A DNA stretch of 64,000 nucleotides, taken from NCBI GenBank assembly GCA_002781365.1, contig PETN01000020.1, positions 1 to 64,000 of the forward strand, given 5' to 3'. This DNA is from Sulfurimonas sp. CG01_land_8_20_14_3_00_36_23 (GTDB lineage: Bacteria > Campylobacterota > Campylobacteria > Campylobacterales > Sulfurimonadaceae). Positions within the stretch are counted from its first letter, which is position 1. Every line of letters starts with the position of its first letter. Below the pieces are notes generated by a model, which saw nothing but the letters and a program-made list of their open reading frames with translations, had not been told where the DNA came from and did not search any database. Positions 26,387-35,264 of this stretch are shown piece after piece. The translations under genes and the position numbers were made by a program.

Positions 26387-27529
26387 ATGCAAATAGAAAA
26401 ATTATCCAACGCAGTAGATGCAAAGAAACTTCTTCAAACTTTGGGTGTAGATGGTGGAGGGATAAGTATACTTCAGTCAAAAATGCAACAGCATATTCTC
26501 TATATAAGAGAGTTGCATGTCGGTGCTGCAAATATATTAAAACAGGATGCGCTTTCTATTGGGGCAGACTTGGCCGTACCTCGTGGGACAGTTATAGCAA
26601 AAACTCCCTATGTAGATTGCATCTTGATTGCAACGCAAAAGCAGTTACAACTGCTCTCTAAAAAAGAGTTGGCACAGCCTTTTGGTTTAAAAGAGTTAGC
26701 GCAAGAGCTTCAAGAGATAGTAAAAATTCACAAACCTTGGCATGTGGAAATTATGGGAATCATCAATGCAAACGATGATAGCTTCTACTCAGCAAGTAGA
26801 TTTCATGGATCAAAGGCGATAGAGAGCATAGAACAAATGATTAGCGATGGAGCGAGTATTATAGACATTGGTGGGGTCTCCTCTCGTCCGAACTCGTTGA
26901 AGGTAAGTGCAGATGAAGAGCTTGAGAGAGTCAAACCCATTATCGATATGCTTTCTCAAGAGAAGCTCTCTACAAAAGCACAATTTAGCATTGATAGTTA
27001 TGAGCCAAAAGTTATAGCCTATGCTCTAGAAAATGGCTTTAAAATCATCAATGATATTACAGGACTTCAGAGTGATGAGGTTTGTAGGTTATGTGCTGAG
27101 TATGGAGCGACTGCAGTGATAATGCACATGCAGGGAGAGCCACAAACGATGCAGGATAGTCCGCATTATGAAAACATTCTCAGTGATGTTTACACATTTT
27201 TTCAAGAGAGAGTATCCAAAGCAGAGAGTTTTGGTATCAAAGAGATAGTTTTAGATGTAGGAATCGGGTTTGGAAAAAGGTTGCAAGACAACCTCATGCT
27301 AATCAAGCATTTAGAAAACTTTTTAAGATTGAAAAAGCCTCTCTTGGTAGGTGCTTCACGAAAATCTCTTATAGACACTATCTCTCCTAGCACTATAGAG
27401 GAGAGATTAGCTGGAACACTCGCACTGCATTTGGAGTCTGCTCAAAATGGAGCTTCGATTCTTAGGGTGCATGATGTCAAAGAACATGTTCAAGCCATAA
27501 AAATTAAAGAAGCTTTGAGCAGAGTTTAA
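26387..27529 (+). CDS. folP: dihydropteroate synthase
   Basis: A 380-residue protein, about 100 residues longer at the N-terminus than E. coli FolP, as in Helicobacter. The TIM-barrel starts around residue 120 with MGIINANDDSFYSASRF. It continues through IIDIGGVSSRPNS, FKIINDITGLQSDE, VIMHMQGEPQTMQ, DVGIGFGKRLQDNLMLIKHL split over 285-305, and LVGASRKSLI. It joins p-aminobenzoate to dihydropterin pyrophosphate. The motif copy at 26737 encodes WHVEI just before the barrel. Its stop codon overlaps that of the convergent phosphate transporter gene in a shared TTAA. Confidence 0.94.
   Translation: MQIEKLSNAVDAKKLLQTLGVDGGGISILQSKMQQHILYIRELHVGAANILKQDALSIGADLAVPRGTVIAKTPYVDCILIATQKQLQLLSKKELAQPFGLKELAQELQEIVKIHKPWHVEIMGIINANDDSFYSASRFHGSKAIESIEQMISDGASIIDIGGVSSRPNSLKVSADEELERVKPIIDMLSQEKLSTKAQFSIDSYEPKVIAYALENGFKIINDITGLQSDEVCRLCAEYGATAVIMHMQGEPQTMQDSPHYENILSDVYTFFQERVSKAESFGIKEIVLDVGIGFGKRLQDNLMLIKHLENFLRLKKPLLVGASRKSLIDTISPSTIEERLAGTLALHLESAQNGASILRVHDVKEHVQAIKIKEALSRV
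26737..26751 (+). repeat. dispersed 15-bp motif, perfect copy (in folP)
   Basis: Read in frame as W-H-V-E-I in the linker between the FolP extension and the barrel. Confidence 0.9.
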
Positions 27530-29172
27530 ATCATTATCCCTTTTATCATAAAAAAGAGGATTGCAGATAAAATAGCCGCGGCAGGAACGGTGATAAGCCA
27601 AGCAGCAACTATCTTTTTAATCGCATCTCTCTTTACATATTGCACTTTTTTTGTATCTTTAATATGTCTTTTTGTTGATTTTATAAGTTGTTTCTCTTCT
27701 TCAATTAGTTTATAGAGTCCAACAATCCTCTCATAATCTTCTTTTGATTTATTCTCTTTGGACTCTAAAGTTTTTAGCTCATTATTATAAGCGAATCTAT
27801 TTTTTCTCTCATCCATAATAAAGAGTCTGTCATCTTCGATTGTCGTACGTTTATCATTTAAATCTAACCACTCTCTTAAAAATCCAACACCAAATACCCC
27901 ACCGATAGCGATATGCGTTGAACTTACAGGAAGACCAAGTTGTGAAGCAATAATTACAGTAATGGAAGCAGCCATAGCAATTGAAAATGCTCTAATTTGG
28001 TCAAGCTCAGTAATCTCGCTTCCAACTGTCTTAATCAGCTTTGGTCCATAAAGTGCTAGTCCAAGAGCAATACCCAAAGCACCTACTCCCATAACCCATA
28101 GAGGAATCGGAGCTTTAGAAGAAATACCTCCATTGAGGATAGCATCATTGATAGCAGCTAAGGGTCCTATAGCATTTGCAACATCATTTGCACCATGCGC
28201 AAAGCTCAAAAGCGCCGCAGAAAAGATAAGGGGAATTGTAAAGAGAGTATTAACAGACTCTTTTGTATTTTGTAAATGAGAAGATTTTATTCGCAATTTG
28301 GTTTTAATAGTAAGATATACAAAAACTGCAACGATAAGACCAAGTGTAAGTGCAGTTTGAAAAGAGGGTGCCTTTGTCATTTGCATTGAAACAAATGGAA
28401 GAAGGTTGAAAAGGTCTATAATTTGTGGCCAAATCTTTTTAAGTCCCTTGAGAGTTATGTAAGTAACAAATGCCCATGCCATAATAGCAACAAATAGAGG
28501 AACCCATTTTTTTGCTGAGGCTATTTTATCCTCTTGGAAGAGAATTGATTTTTTGATTGCATAAAGAAACACAGCGGCTACGATAGCGCCAAGAAGAGGT
28601 GAAATAACCCAAGAAGCGGCTATCTTAGCCATCGTTCCCCAAGAGACAATACTAAAGCCTGCAGCAGCAATACCAGCACCCATAACACCACCAACAATAG
28701 AGTGCGTCGTAGAAACAGGTGCCCTCATCATAGTTGCAAAGTTAAGCCATAAAGCAGCAGCTAAAAGTGCCGCCATCATTGCCCATATAAAATGGTCGGC
28801 ATTCCCATTAAAAGCAGAAATATCTATGATGCCTTTTTTGATAGTCTCAACAACTTCTCCACCTGCAATGAGTGCCCCAGAAGCTTCAAATATAGCTGCA
28901 ATAATGATAGCCGTTGTAAGTGTGAGGGCTTTGGAACCAACTGCTGGACCAACATTGTTTGCAACATCATTTGCCCCGATATTCATAGCCATATAAGCAC
29001 CTACGAGTGCTGCAACTGCTAAAAACATGTTATTAGGAATACCACCATTACTCAAAAAACTAAATGTTAAAACAGCTATCATAAAAAAGAGAGCAAAACC
29101 TAATCTTGTAAAATCAGTTCCACTCTCTTTTAATGCTTGGGTTTCGAGCTTTTTAATTGTTTGGATTTCCAT
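27526..29172 (-). CDS. PiT-family inorganic phosphate transporter
   Basis: A 548-residue transporter with about ten to twelve membrane helices. The two inverted halves each carry the PiT signature: GANDVANNVGPAVGSKAL (near residue 65) and GANDVANAIGPLAAI (near 325). An approximately 90-residue charged, coiled-coil-like cytoplasmic loop (around 440-515, rich in lysine and glutamate) is inserted before the last membrane segment. PiT proteins use a cation gradient to import phosphate. It stands alone between folP and a Sel1 gene. Confidence 0.93.
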   Translation of the reverse strand: MEIQTIKKLETQALKESGTDFTRLGFALFFMIAVLTFSFLSNGGIPNNMFLAVAALVGAYMAMNIGANDVANNVGPAVGSKALTLTTAIIIAAIFEASGALIAGGEVVETIKKGIIDISAFNGNADHFIWAMMAALLAAALWLNFATMMRAPVSTTHSIVGGVMGAGIAAAGFSIVSWGTMAKIAASWVISPLLGAIVAAVFLYAIKKSILFQEDKIASAKKWVPLFVAIMAWAFVTYITLKGLKKIWPQIIDLFNLLPFVSMQMTKAPSFQTALTLGLIVAVFVYLTIKTKLRIKSSHLQNTKESVNTLFTIPLIFSAALLSFAHGANDVANAIGPLAAINDAILNGGISSKAPIPLWVMGVGALGIALGLALYGPKLIKTVGSEITELDQIRAFSIAMAASITVIIASQLGLPVSSTHIAIGGVFGVGFLREWLDLNDKRTTIEDDRLFIMDERKNRFAYNNELKTLESKENKSKEDYERIVGLYKLIEEEKQLIKSTKRHIKDTKKVQYVKRDAIKKIVAAWLITVPAAAILSAILFFMIKGIMI

Positions 29173-29224
29173 GGGACACCTTTTTTAAAATATGAGTGAA
29201 ATTATAGCTTGAATAGATTTAGAA

Positions 29225-29689
29225 TCAAGCCATATTTAGTTCATATTTATTATATACGTCCATAGCCTCTTCGGAATTGGTAAAAGAGAGAACTTCTCGA
29301 ATAAGTTTTGCGGCTTCTTTACGTGTTCCTCCAGCTTTTCCCATCGCATATATCTCAGCTAATGTTACTTTTGCACTTGCTTCTCCTGCTTCACAGGCGG
29401 GTTTTAGAAAGTAAGCCGCCTTCTCAAAATCTTCTGGAACACCCATAGCATTCGCATATGCAAATCCTGCACTCACTTGCGCTGGAACGATTCCCGCTTC
29501 CGCTGCGATACTATAGTAGTGTGTTGATTTTTTAAAATCTCTCTCAACACCCTCTCCATTATAATAAATCACACCCAGAGCAAATGCACATTTTGGGTTT
29601 GTATCATCTTGTATGAGGTACTCATACGCCTCTTTGTGTTTTCCAGCTTCATAGGCATTCATTCCAGCATTATAAAAATCTAAGGCCAC
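29225..29689 (-). CDS. Sel1-like repeat protein
   Basis: A 154-residue helical repeat protein with three to four Sel1-type TPR motifs, for example ALGVIYYNGEGVERDFKKS, GFAYANAMGVPEDFEKAAYF and LAEIYAMGKAGGTRKEAAK. The repeats show the A-x-x-x-x-x-x-G-x-G-V-x-x-x-x-x-K-A consensus. No signal peptide is visible, so it is probably cytoplasmic and serves as a scaffold. It follows the cyclophilin gene without a gap, so the two are probably cotranscribed. Confidence 0.85.
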   Translation of the reverse strand: MALDFYNAGMNAYEAGKHKEAYEYLIQDDTNPKCAFALGVIYYNGEGVERDFKKSTHYYSIAAEAGIVPAQVSAGFAYANAMGVPEDFEKAAYFLKPACEAGEASAKVTLAEIYAMGKAGGTRKEAAKLIREVLSFTNSEEAMDVYNKYELNMA

Positions 29690-30238
29690 TTACTTCACCT
29701 CTTTAATATATGCTTTGATAATCTCTTGACGCTCTTGAGGTCTGTCGCCACCACTACGTCCAAGGGTTGCGACACTATCTAGTTTTTTCAGCGTACTCAT
29801 AGACTCTTTTGTTGCTTGACCAAAGATTGTGTGGTATCCATTGAGCCAAGATGTTTGAGCTGTTGTGATGAAAAATTGACTGCCATTAGTGTTAGGTCCT
29901 GCATTTGCCATTGCTAAGACTCCTATCTTATCAAAAGTTTTGCCTTTAAACTCATCTTGAAAAGATTTTCCCCAGATACTCTCTCCACCACGTCCACTCT
30001 CTGTTGGGTCACCCCCTTGAATCATAAAGCCTTGGATGATTCTATGAAATGCAATTCCATTGTAGTAGCCATTTTTTATATGTGTCATAAAATTTTCAAC
30101 TGCCTTTGGAGCGATATCGGGGTAAAGCTCTAACTCTATAGTACCTTGAGTCGTTTCAAGTACGGCATGTGGATTCTTATTATCTGCATGGAGATGGATA
30201 GATAATAATAGGGCAAGTGACAAGATTAGTTTTTTCAT
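29690..30238 (-). CDS. periplasmic cyclophilin-type peptidyl-prolyl isomerase
   Basis: A 182-residue protein with a signal peptide (residues 1-18) and a cyclophilin domain. Conserved active-site segments are [34 protein letters not shown] and HTIFGQ. It catalyses proline isomerisation during folding of exported proteins. Its N-terminal linker contains NPHA, encoded by a partial copy of the dispersed motif (30162-30176). The next gene is a Sel1 protein. Confidence 0.93.
   Translation of the reverse strand: MKKLILSLALLLSIHLHADNKNPHAVLETTQGTIELELYPDIAPKAVENFMTHIKNGYYNGIAFHRIIQGFMIQGGDPTESGRGGESIWGKSFQDEFKGKTFDKIGVLAMANAGPNTNGSQFFITTAQTSWLNGYHTIFGQATKESMSTLKKLDSVATLGRSGGDRPQERQEIIKAYIKEVK
30162..30176 (+). 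repeat. dispersed motif core (in cyclophilin gene)
   Basis: GGCATGTGG core in ACGGCATGTGGATTC. It encodes N-P-H-A just after the signal peptide. Confidence 0.5.
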
Positions 30239-30275
30239 TTTATTTCCTCTGATTAATGTTGAAGTTAGCTAGAGA

Positions 30276-31784
30276 CTAGCCAACTAGGTGTGTTTTATCT
30301 TTTAAATATTGTATATTTTCACTCTCATGCTCATAGAGTACATAACAACTCTCTTCACACAAGGAAGAAGCATAATCTAGTTGCTCTTTAGAAGCTTCTT
30401 GTGCATCTAAAAGCAGTACAAATTTTGCATTTAAACTACTTATCTCTTCATAAGATGCAAGCAATAAAGTCTCTAAATTCTGCTCAACTAAATGTTTTGT
30501 ACTATCTAATAAAAGAGCTTTATCTTCGATGAAAAATTCCAAGTCATCATTTAATTTTATCTTGTTAATATGATTGCAAATGAGAAGAATCTCATTGGAA
30601 GGATTCTCTTGTAAAATATGAGAGATAATTTGCAGTGCTTTGGCATGTGGATTTGCCTTTATAAAAATCATCTGCTGACGTGCTTCTCGGAAACTTGTTT
30701 CAAATTTATAGGTAGCTTCATCATGGTTTTTACTACTCACTAAGAGAAGATTAGATTTCTTTTGTGCATGCTTTAAATAGTCTATAAAATTCTCAGGAAG
30801 TACATCCGAATCATCACACATAAGTAAATGAGCACTTGCAAAATGATGCGTCATAAGCTGCTTATCTATAAACTCTAGAGTTTGAAGAGGGGGCCTTTTC
30901 AATTTAGCTAAATGACGATTGAGTAGGTCTAGTGGAGTGATGATTTCTATAGAAGTTATGTCAACTTCTATAATTGCATATTCTATTGTATTGAGAAGTT
31001 TTTGCTTTAGAATATCACATGAGAGAGTTGTAGGTGATATTATGATTACACTTAAAGCAGGATTTTTGAGTTTTTCTAAAATCACTTTTAAAAGCAATGC
31101 ACTTGTTTTGCCTGAAGCAGACTTTGCACTCAGGGTTTGAAAATCTATGATATCAGAGTTTATAAAATGCATTTGCTCATTTGTCGCGAGATGAACACTG
31201 TTCTCTTTTGATAAAATAAGATATTGAATGAGTAAATTGCCCATGATATTGGATATGTCTGGCAAAGTAGAGCTCTCTTGGACTACCTCTTGGAGTTTAT
31301 CTAGAATCTCTTTTTCTGAGGAGTCATTGAAGATGACTCTATTTTGAGGAAGAAGCTCTTGGAATGAAATATCCAAATGCTCGTACTCTTTTGCATTTAA
31401 ATTCTCCATAAGTACGAAGTTAAATATGTCAACGCCATCTGTATGCGTTAATTCATTGAACTTTTGTCGCATAAAATCATGCGCTTTGTCAAAAGCAATA
31501 CTTTTACTTGAGGAGTCTTGGTTCTGGGCTTTACTCACTGTAGCATTTTTTAATTCATCATAGGACCATGGCTTATGTTCAAAAATAGAGATGCCGCGTT
31601 GTGGGTCTAAAAGGAGTAAAGGGATATAAAAACTTTGTGTATGGTGATAGATTGTTATGTTCTCATATAAGAAAAGATTGTTTTCAAGAGCAACTTTTTT
31701 TAAATTTTTAATTATTATTGAGTCAAGAATTTTAAGTGTTTTTGTTTTTTTTTTAAAGATTGAGGAGAAAAAAGGTATATTCAT
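30276..31784 (-). CDS. NERD/helicase-like P-loop protein, possibly a degenerate SF1 helicase
   Basis: A 502-residue cytoplasmic protein. The N-terminal 130 residues resemble a NERD-type nuclease-related domain (FYIPLLLLDPQRGISIFEHK). A P-loop-like motif, SAKSASGKTSAL, lies at residues 218-230, with a Q-motif-like FQTLSAKSASGKT context. A Walker B-like LLMCDDSD is at 320-327 (D324, D325). Later AIIEV and LLICNHINK strands follow. The pattern resembles UvrD-type domain 1 and a shortened domain 2; the classical motifs V and VI are not evident. The function is unknown, and DNA repair or defence would only be guesses. An N-P-H-A-K copy of the motif lies in it. Confidence 0.6.
   Translation of the reverse strand: MNIPFFSSIFKKKTKTLKILDSIIIKNLKKVALENNLFLYENITIYHHTQSFYIPLLLLDPQRGISIFEHKPWSYDELKNATVSKAQNQDSSSKSIAFDKAHDFMRQKFNELTHTDGVDIFNFVLMENLNAKEYEHLDISFQELLPQNRVIFNDSSEKEILDKLQEVVQESSTLPDISNIMGNLLIQYLILSKENSVHLATNEQMHFINSDIIDFQTLSAKSASGKTSALLLKVILEKLKNPALSVIIISPTTLSCDILKQKLLNTIEYAIIEVDITSIEIITPLDLLNRHLAKLKRPPLQTLEFIDKQLMTHHFASAHLLMCDDSDVLPENFIDYLKHAQKKSNLLLVSSKNHDEATYKFETSFREARQQMIFIKANPHAKALQIISHILQENPSNEILLICNHINKIKLNDDLEFFIEDKALLLDSTKHLVEQNLETLLLASYEEISSLNAKFVLLLDAQEASKEQLDYASSLCEESCYVLYEHESENIQYLKDKTHLVG
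30640..30654 (+). repeat. dispersed motif, 2 mismatches (in helicase-like gene)
   Basis: TTGGCATGTGGATTT. On the coding strand it encodes N-P-H-A-K. Confidence 0.6.
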
Positions 31785-31797
31785 AAATGAAGATTAA

Positions 31798-31820
31798 ATA
31801 TTGCCGCTAAGCGGCAATAT
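31798..31820 (-). terminator. hairpin terminator of the HU gene
   Basis: ATATTGCCGC (31798-31807) pairs with GCGGCAATAT (31811-31820) across a 3-base loop, a strong GC-containing stem six bases after the HU stop codon. On the minus strand it is followed by TTTAATCTTC, a modest T-rich tail. Confidence 0.75.
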
Positions 31821-31826
31821 GAAAAA

Positions 31827-32111
31827 CTATTTGCCAGCAGCGATACGGTCTTTAAGCCCTTTACCAGCTTTAAACTTAGGAACCATTTTATCTTCAGTAG
31901 TATAAGTTTTGTCAGTGCCTGGTACTTTACCACTTTTACCTTTTTGAAGAGTAGCAGAAAAACTACCAAATCCAACTAAAGAAACATCTTCTTTACTAAC
32001 TAAAGCTGATGTTACAGCCTCTGTAAATGCTTTAATTGCAGCTTCAGCTTCAACTTTAGTTTTGTAGTTACCACTTGCTTGTACTAATTCAACGAATTGT
32101 GCTTTGTTCAT
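31827..32111 (-). CDS. HU-family DNA-binding protein
   Basis: A 94-residue HU protein. It starts MNKAQFVELVQ and includes LVGFGSFSATLQKGKSGKVP and the C-terminal KMVPKFKAGKGLKDRIA, which match the HU/IHF fold. The beta-arm between them (GTDKTYTTEDK) has the loop that inserts into the DNA minor groove. A proline in the KVPGT tip is near the expected position. It compacts the chromosome and assists replication and recombination. It has its own terminator and a 100-bp upstream spacer. Confidence 0.95.
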   Translation of the reverse strand: MNKAQFVELVQASGNYKTKVEAEAAIKAFTEAVTSALVSKEDVSLVGFGSFSATLQKGKSGKVPGTDKTYTTEDKMVPKFKAGKGLKDRIAAGK

Positions 32112-32211
32112 AAAATTACCCTTAGGTTAAAAAGATTTCCGAAATCACTTACGAGCCTTGTCAATAAGGGTGTTCACCGTAAATGCAATTCAGCTACGGG
32201 TACTTTATTAT

Positions 32212-32433
32212 TTATTTGCTTAAGAATTTCTTCTTTTTACTTATAAATGCGAAAAAATGCGAAAATCTAGACTCTTTAAGTCCTGCTTTTGCACGTTTTA
32301 AGAGTATATACAGGTTTAGGTTCCTATCCTTTACCATAATCAAAGATAATAATTCTCTACTTTTATTCTTAGAATGTATAGATAAAAAAACATCTTCTAA
32401 ACCATCTCTCTCATTTTTAGTAAGTGTACTCAT
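32212..32433 (-). CDS. small basic protein paired with an HTH regulator
   Basis: A 73-residue lysine-rich protein with no signal peptide. Its start overlaps the stop of the upstream HTH gene by four bases (ATGA type), so translation is coupled. The sequence includes LEDVFLSIHSKNKSRELLSLIMV, then ILLKRAKAGLKESRFSHFF and a basic tail. I do not recognise the family. Its coupling to an HTH protein suggests a regulator-partner or toxin-antitoxin-like unit, but nothing in the sequence proves this. Confidence 0.55.
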   Translation of the reverse strand: MSTLTKNERDGLEDVFLSIHSKNKSRELLSLIMVKDRNLNLYILLKRAKAGLKESRFSHFFAFISKKKKFLSK

Positions 32434-32675
32434 CTTAAATCCTCAAGTTTGTTTATCTTTCTAACAGTTCTTACAATCTCTTCATCATCTAAAGTTCCAA
32501 GCATTTTCATGACAACCACAGCAGCTTGTGGCTTAGCACGTCCAAGCTTCCAATCCTGATAGGTTCTCATAGATATACCTAATGAATTTGCCATATCTTT
32601 TAAGGATATTTTTTTTCCATTATTTTTAGACTCTATTGAGTTGTGAAGAATATTAAATAGATCATTGATTTGCAT
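32430..32675 (-). CDS. XRE-like helix-turn-helix regulator
   Basis: An 81-residue protein with an HTH at about residues 22-50: KKISLKDMANSLGISMRTYQ, then DWKLGRAKPQ. The pattern fits XRE/Cro-type DNA-binding domains. It is the first gene of a two-gene unit and faces a very AT-rich 208-bp intergenic region with repeated TATA-type words and a CGG-centred palindrome. This region is probably its own operator. The target genes cannot be told from the window. Confidence 0.75.
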   Translation of the reverse strand: MQINDLFNILHNSIESKNNGKKISLKDMANSLGISMRTYQDWKLGRAKPQAAVVVMKMLGTLDDEEIVRTVRKINKLEDLR

Positions 32676-32883
32676 GGATGTATTATACGGATAATAACCT
32701 TAAATATACATATTAAATATATATATATGAGTTTAAATATACTTATTGTACAAAATATATATGTTTATATATCTTTTATATGTTTATACATTCTATATAT
32801 TGTGTTTAATATACGGAAAACCGTGTATTATTTTGTGAGAAAAATTGCACGTAAGATTTTGATTTTTTTTAGCAGAGAAAAAG
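32676..32883. promoter_or_regulatory. extremely AT-rich promoter region with inverted repeat
   Basis: The 208-bp gap between the HTH gene start and the end of the fapA-like gene. It has several TTTAAATATAC/TATATAT-type near-repeats (about 32700-32800). At 32808-32829 it has AATATACGG and CCGTGTATT around AAAA, a 9-bp inverted repeat with one mismatch that is compatible with binding by a dimeric HTH protein. No ORF is supported here. Confidence 0.5.
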
Positions 32884-34557
32884 TTAGAGGTTTATTGGGA
32901 TAATTTTATTGACAGGATGTAAGATGATTTGATCTTCTCTTGTTTCTAAAAAGAAAGGTTCGTAGGCTTGTGCGCTTGTTTTATAGACTAACTCATCACC
33001 GTTATCGAGTGTGAAGATTATTGTGTTTAATCCTAAAAGTGCTCTTTGAATAGTTATAGTTGCACTTTTTGTAGAGTTTTTAACTTTATCTTTTTCAGTT
33101 ACTAATTTACTGATTTTCTCTTCAAGCAGGGGGACTTTAGATAAATTATGGCGCTTGGCATCTTCTAAAGAATCTTTTAAATCTTGTATCTCTTTATCAA
33201 TAAAGTAAATCTTAGAAGTGAGTATAGGAACTTCTTTATAATTTATTTTAAAAATATTATCTTCACCGCTAACAGTTTTTACAGTGATTGAGTGAGATGC
33301 ATACACTTTGAGATTATTTTTAACTGTGCCAATAGTTACATCTTGCGCATATATCACTCCACCAAGGGCTGATTCAACATGCACCGTACTAGCATGAACA
33401 ATTCCTCCTTCTAAAAGAGTAATATTCGCATCCTGACACCTGAGTGTTCCTTTATGCCTATTGATCTTTGCAATTTTTGCAAATTGGGAAGAGTCTTTGT
33501 GGGTAGCTCCATCTATTTGAAGATTTACAGCTTCTATGATACTATTCGCACCAATATGACCCGTAATATGAATCGTTTCTGACGTTAATTCGACTCCAGC
33601 ACCGACACTATCTTTATTTGTATCAGCTTGTGAGACATAGACCTCTAAATTATTCTCTTCTTGCTTGGAAATAGAGGTGTGAAGGCGCGATATTCCTGCG
33701 ACTCTTACTTTGTTCTCCACTAAAAGTTTTTTATCAGTTAAGGTAACATAACCTTTTACTTTGCTTATGTAAGATTTTCTTCTAGAATCTTCTTCAATGA
33801 GTACACTTGCTTCATCTATCTCTATGTCTAAATCATGTACATTTGTTTTTGACTCAGCTTCTATTATTTTACCAAAGCAGTTAAAACCTTTTTTCCCATA
33901 TAAAGGTTTTAAAAACTCTATAAGAAGTTCCTCTTTGTCTACTTCAATAAACTCTTTGTCTGATTTTTTCTTTTGGAAGTGCATAATAAGCTGACTCTCT
34001 TGAGTGAGTTCAGGTTCTAAACCTTCAAAAAGAGGAATTTTAATTTTTTTAGTAAACTTACCTGCATATAAGTATTTTACAAACTTTTTAAGAGTATCTA
34101 TCATTGTTATATCAAAGATATTGATTAAAATCCCATTTTGAATTTTTATCTTGTTAAATTCTTGAACTAATAAAATAAAAATCTCTCTAGCTTTGTAATT
34201 TTTATATGGGATTTTTGAATCTGGATGAATAGTAATTTTAGGGTGTGTAGAAAAGAGTTCAAAATCTATAGAGTAAATTAAATCTAATTTTGGATGTTTT
34301 TTCTTTTTTGCTTCTATAATGTAAACTTGTTGAAACTCGAGATGCTCATTTAAAATTTTTTCTTTCTCTATATATTCTTCATATACATTTCCATTAAAAA
34401 GTGTAAAGTCTGGAAATGAAGATGTTTTGATGTAAGTTTTAGCAGATTTTATAGTAAAATCCGACTCTTCAAAGGGAATATTGATGCTACTAGCATAGGA
34501 TTGCATTGATTTTAAGACATTCTTTGTTTTAATCAATTTTGCTTTTGGTTCACTCAT
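32884..34557 (-). CDS. FapA-family (DUF342) protein
   Basis: A 557-residue protein of the FapA/DUF342 family, also called flagellar assembly protein A domain. It has an N-terminal helical region (1-250), then the right-handed beta-helix-like domain, in which short strands recur with glycine and asparagine turns (ITGHIGANSIIEAVNLQIDG, VHASTVHVESALGGVIYAQD). A coiled-coil hairpin follows at about residues 455-500 and a C-terminal strand-rich end. DUF342 proteins have been linked to polar or membrane-associated assembly, and their exact role is unresolved. It is the third gene of an operon with an HTH protein and a cyclase-like protein. Confidence 0.8.
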   Translation of the reverse strand: MSEPKAKLIKTKNVLKSMQSYASSINIPFEESDFTIKSAKTYIKTSSFPDFTLFNGNVYEEYIEKEKILNEHLEFQQVYIIEAKKKKHPKLDLIYSIDFELFSTHPKITIHPDSKIPYKNYKAREIFILLVQEFNKIKIQNGILINIFDITMIDTLKKFVKYLYAGKFTKKIKIPLFEGLEPELTQESQLIMHFQKKKSDKEFIEVDKEELLIEFLKPLYGKKGFNCFGKIIEAESKTNVHDLDIEIDEASVLIEEDSRRKSYISKVKGYVTLTDKKLLVENKVRVAGISRLHTSISKQEENNLEVYVSQADTNKDSVGAGVELTSETIHITGHIGANSIIEAVNLQIDGATHKDSSQFAKIAKINRHKGTLRCQDANITLLEGGIVHASTVHVESALGGVIYAQDVTIGTVKNNLKVYASHSITVKTVSGEDNIFKINYKEVPILTSKIYFIDKEIQDLKDSLEDAKRHNLSKVPLLEEKISKLVTEKDKVKNSTKSATITIQRALLGLNTIIFTLDNGDELVYKTSAQAYEPFFLETREDQIILHPVNKIIPINL

Positions 34558-34570
34558 TTTTTCCCTTACT

Positions 34571-35242
34571 TTAGTACGTTAGTAAATCGCTGTAATCATA
34601 TTTAGAAAAGTCTAAATAGAGTTTTCCACTTCTTTGAATAATTCTTATATCTGTATCATAAACAGCTAAAAATCTTTTTTTAATGACTTTTCGTTGATAC
34701 GCTCTTAAGTTGAGTGTTTTTAGATACTCTCTAAGCTCTACACATCCAAGTGTTGCCATTGGCAAAGGTTGTTCACTCTTTTCAAAGCTTTCAACATCAT
34801 GGATTGTTTGTGTTTGTTCGAGCATAAGTTTTGTATTAACGAGTTCTAAAATATTTTTTAATTGTTCATCTTTTGAAAAATAGACTCTTTGTATTTTATC
34901 TATCTCATCACGAAGCATTTGCTCTTTATCATCTATAAGTTTATCTACTTTAGCTTCTAATTGTAAGATTTTATCTTTTAAATGTTGGTTCTCTCTTTGG
35001 TAGAGCCCTAATACAGTTGCTACAGTGGTTTTAGGTCGAGCTACTGCATTCTGAACTGTGGCAGGAACTTTTTTTTTGGCTATCTCTTCTTGCTTGTTTG
35101 GCTCTAATATCTCTGATTCTACAAAAATGTAAGTAACTCCGTTTTCTATAGTATAGTCAAGTTTTTTTGCTTTGAGTTTTGAATTGACCATCTCTCTTGA
35201 CATTTTAAAACGTATTGCATACTCATCTGGTGTTAGTCTCAT
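34571..35242 (-). CDS. DUF3972-like HTH and coiled-coil protein
   Basis: A 223-residue protein. The start is set at MRLTPDEYAIRF, because AAGGGGA lies eight bases upstream while the GTG six codons earlier precedes that site. The N-terminal segment MRLTPDEYAIRFKMSREMV has an HTH-like form and resembles DUF3972, a family restricted to Campylobacterota. A coiled coil (residues about 75-130) and a C-terminal domain with REYLKTLNLRAYQRKVIKKR cut over residues 170-190 follow. It lies 13 bases upstream of the fapA-like gene and 22 bases downstream of the cyclase-like gene. Confidence 0.7.
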   Translation of the reverse strand: MRLTPDEYAIRFKMSREMVNSKLKAKKLDYTIENGVTYIFVESEILEPNKQEEIAKKKVPATVQNAVARPKTTVATVLGLYQRENQHLKDKILQLEAKVDKLIDDKEQMLRDEIDKIQRVYFSKDEQLKNILELVNTKLMLEQTQTIHDVESFEKSEQPLPMATLGCVELREYLKTLNLRAYQRKVIKKRFLAVYDTDIRIIQRSGKLYLDFSKYDYSDLLTY

Positions 35243-35264
35243 TAAAGTCCCCTTTGTCACTTTC

